39,023 nt of DNA from an uncultured Oscillospiraceae bacterium (GTDB taxonomy: Bacteria > Bacillota > Clostridia > Oscillospirales > Ruminococcaceae), in the NCBI GenBank assembly GCA_949298535.1, contig CASFXA010000020.1:1-39023 (forward strand). Reading direction: 5' to 3'. Below are positions 38,918 to 39,023 of the stretch, in pieces; within the stretch, counting starts at the first letter, position 1, and every line of letters starts with the position of its first letter. Below the pieces are notes generated by a model. That model searched no databases. It was not told the origin of the DNA and saw only the letters and a program-made list of their open reading frames with translations. The translations under genes were made by a program, and so were the position numbers.

Positions 38918-39023
38918 CTGTCGAAAAACCCACTTTCAAAAGGAAACCACATTCAAAATCATAAAAATCAGGACATGCGCCTGATTTTTATCCCCCGACC
39001 CGCGCCCACAGGGGCGCGAAACC
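38918..39023. repeat. Dispersed repeat, copy 2 (runs off the window)
   Basis: It matches 8319-8425 with about nine differences. The AT-rich hairpin ATAAAAATCAGG...CCTGATTTTTAT is conserved, and the GC-rich stem CGCGCCC/GGGCGCG is re-paired. It continues beyond the right edge, so its full extent and any boundary repeats cannot be seen. Confidence 0.85.

Overview
The window looks like chromosomal DNA from a GC-rich, low-GC-phylum (Firmicutes/Bacillota) anaerobe of the Clostridia, most likely an Oscillospiraceae-type gut bacterium. The grounds are AGGAGG-type ribosome binding sites, consensus sigma-A promoters, a T-box leader, a glmS ribozyme, SpoVG, a DUF975 membrane protein, a surface protein ending in an NPxTG sorting signal, and a PyrB/PyrI aspartate carbamoyltransferase. 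The taxonomic name is inference; no 16S gene is present. There is no phage, CRISPR array, tRNA or complete insertion sequence. The accessory signal lies in intergenic repeats, RNA leaders and several lineage-type surface or envelope operons.

Layout. 1-1477 (-): ECF sigma factor translationally coupled to a membrane anti-sigma-like protein cut by the left edge. 1727-3778 (+): MATE exporter behind a promoter and a terminator-like attenuator, then an unknown protein. 3945-6830 (+): consensus promoter, methionine-type T-box leader, metN-metI-metQ and a strong terminator, forming a complete methionine import unit. 7206-7895 (-): zinc-ribbon membrane protein. 7896-8559: repeat-rich spacer with a chain of hairpins, part of which recurs at the right edge of the window. 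8560-10964 (-): histidine phosphatase and an unusual DUF975-HAD fusion. 11183-12158 (+): XRE regulator. 12377-13648 (-): Y-family DNA polymerase. 13916-17443 (-): three-gene envelope operon (coiled-coil zinc ribbon, VanY-type D,D-carboxypeptidase, zinc-ribbon/TM/propeller-like protein). 17783-18196 (+): PH-domain protein.

18753-20470 (+): Old-Yellow-Enzyme-type Fe-S flavoenzyme overlapping a lipoprotein with a possible split-barrel domain. 20761-22336 (-): RlmI-type rRNA methyltransferase and a small acidic protein. 22526-23203 (+): ATC-hydrolase-family protein. 23401-24480 (-): NPxTG surface protein. 24517-25854: AT-rich control region with 11-bp tandem repeats, then an orphan OmpR-type winged-helix protein. 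26208-28360 (-): glmS with its self-cleaving ribozyme. 28623-29489 (+): Cof-type HAD phosphatase. 29817-30353 (-): Fe-S flavoprotein-like reductase. 30601-32199 (+): beta-CASP nuclease. 32651-34057 (-): murC. 34376-34594 (-): small membrane protein. 34728-35024 (+): spoVG. 35232-37164 (-): CLC-type (probably fluoride-type) transporter and a DUF3267 membrane zincin. 37534-38866 (+): pyrB-pyrI. The window ends inside a second copy of the 8.3-kb repeat.

Themes: cell-envelope supply and remodelling (GlmS, MurC, VanY, NPxTG protein, ECF sigma), nutrient import under RNA control (T-box, glmS ribozyme, MATE attenuator) and nucleotide synthesis (PyrBI). The most unusual items are the multi-hairpin repeat family, the DUF975-HAD fusion, the OYE/lipoprotein overlap, the zinc-ribbon/VanY operon, and the 11-bp repeats upstream of a regulator that has lost a recognisable receiver domain. 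Readings of protein families are from visible motifs only; no database search was possible.
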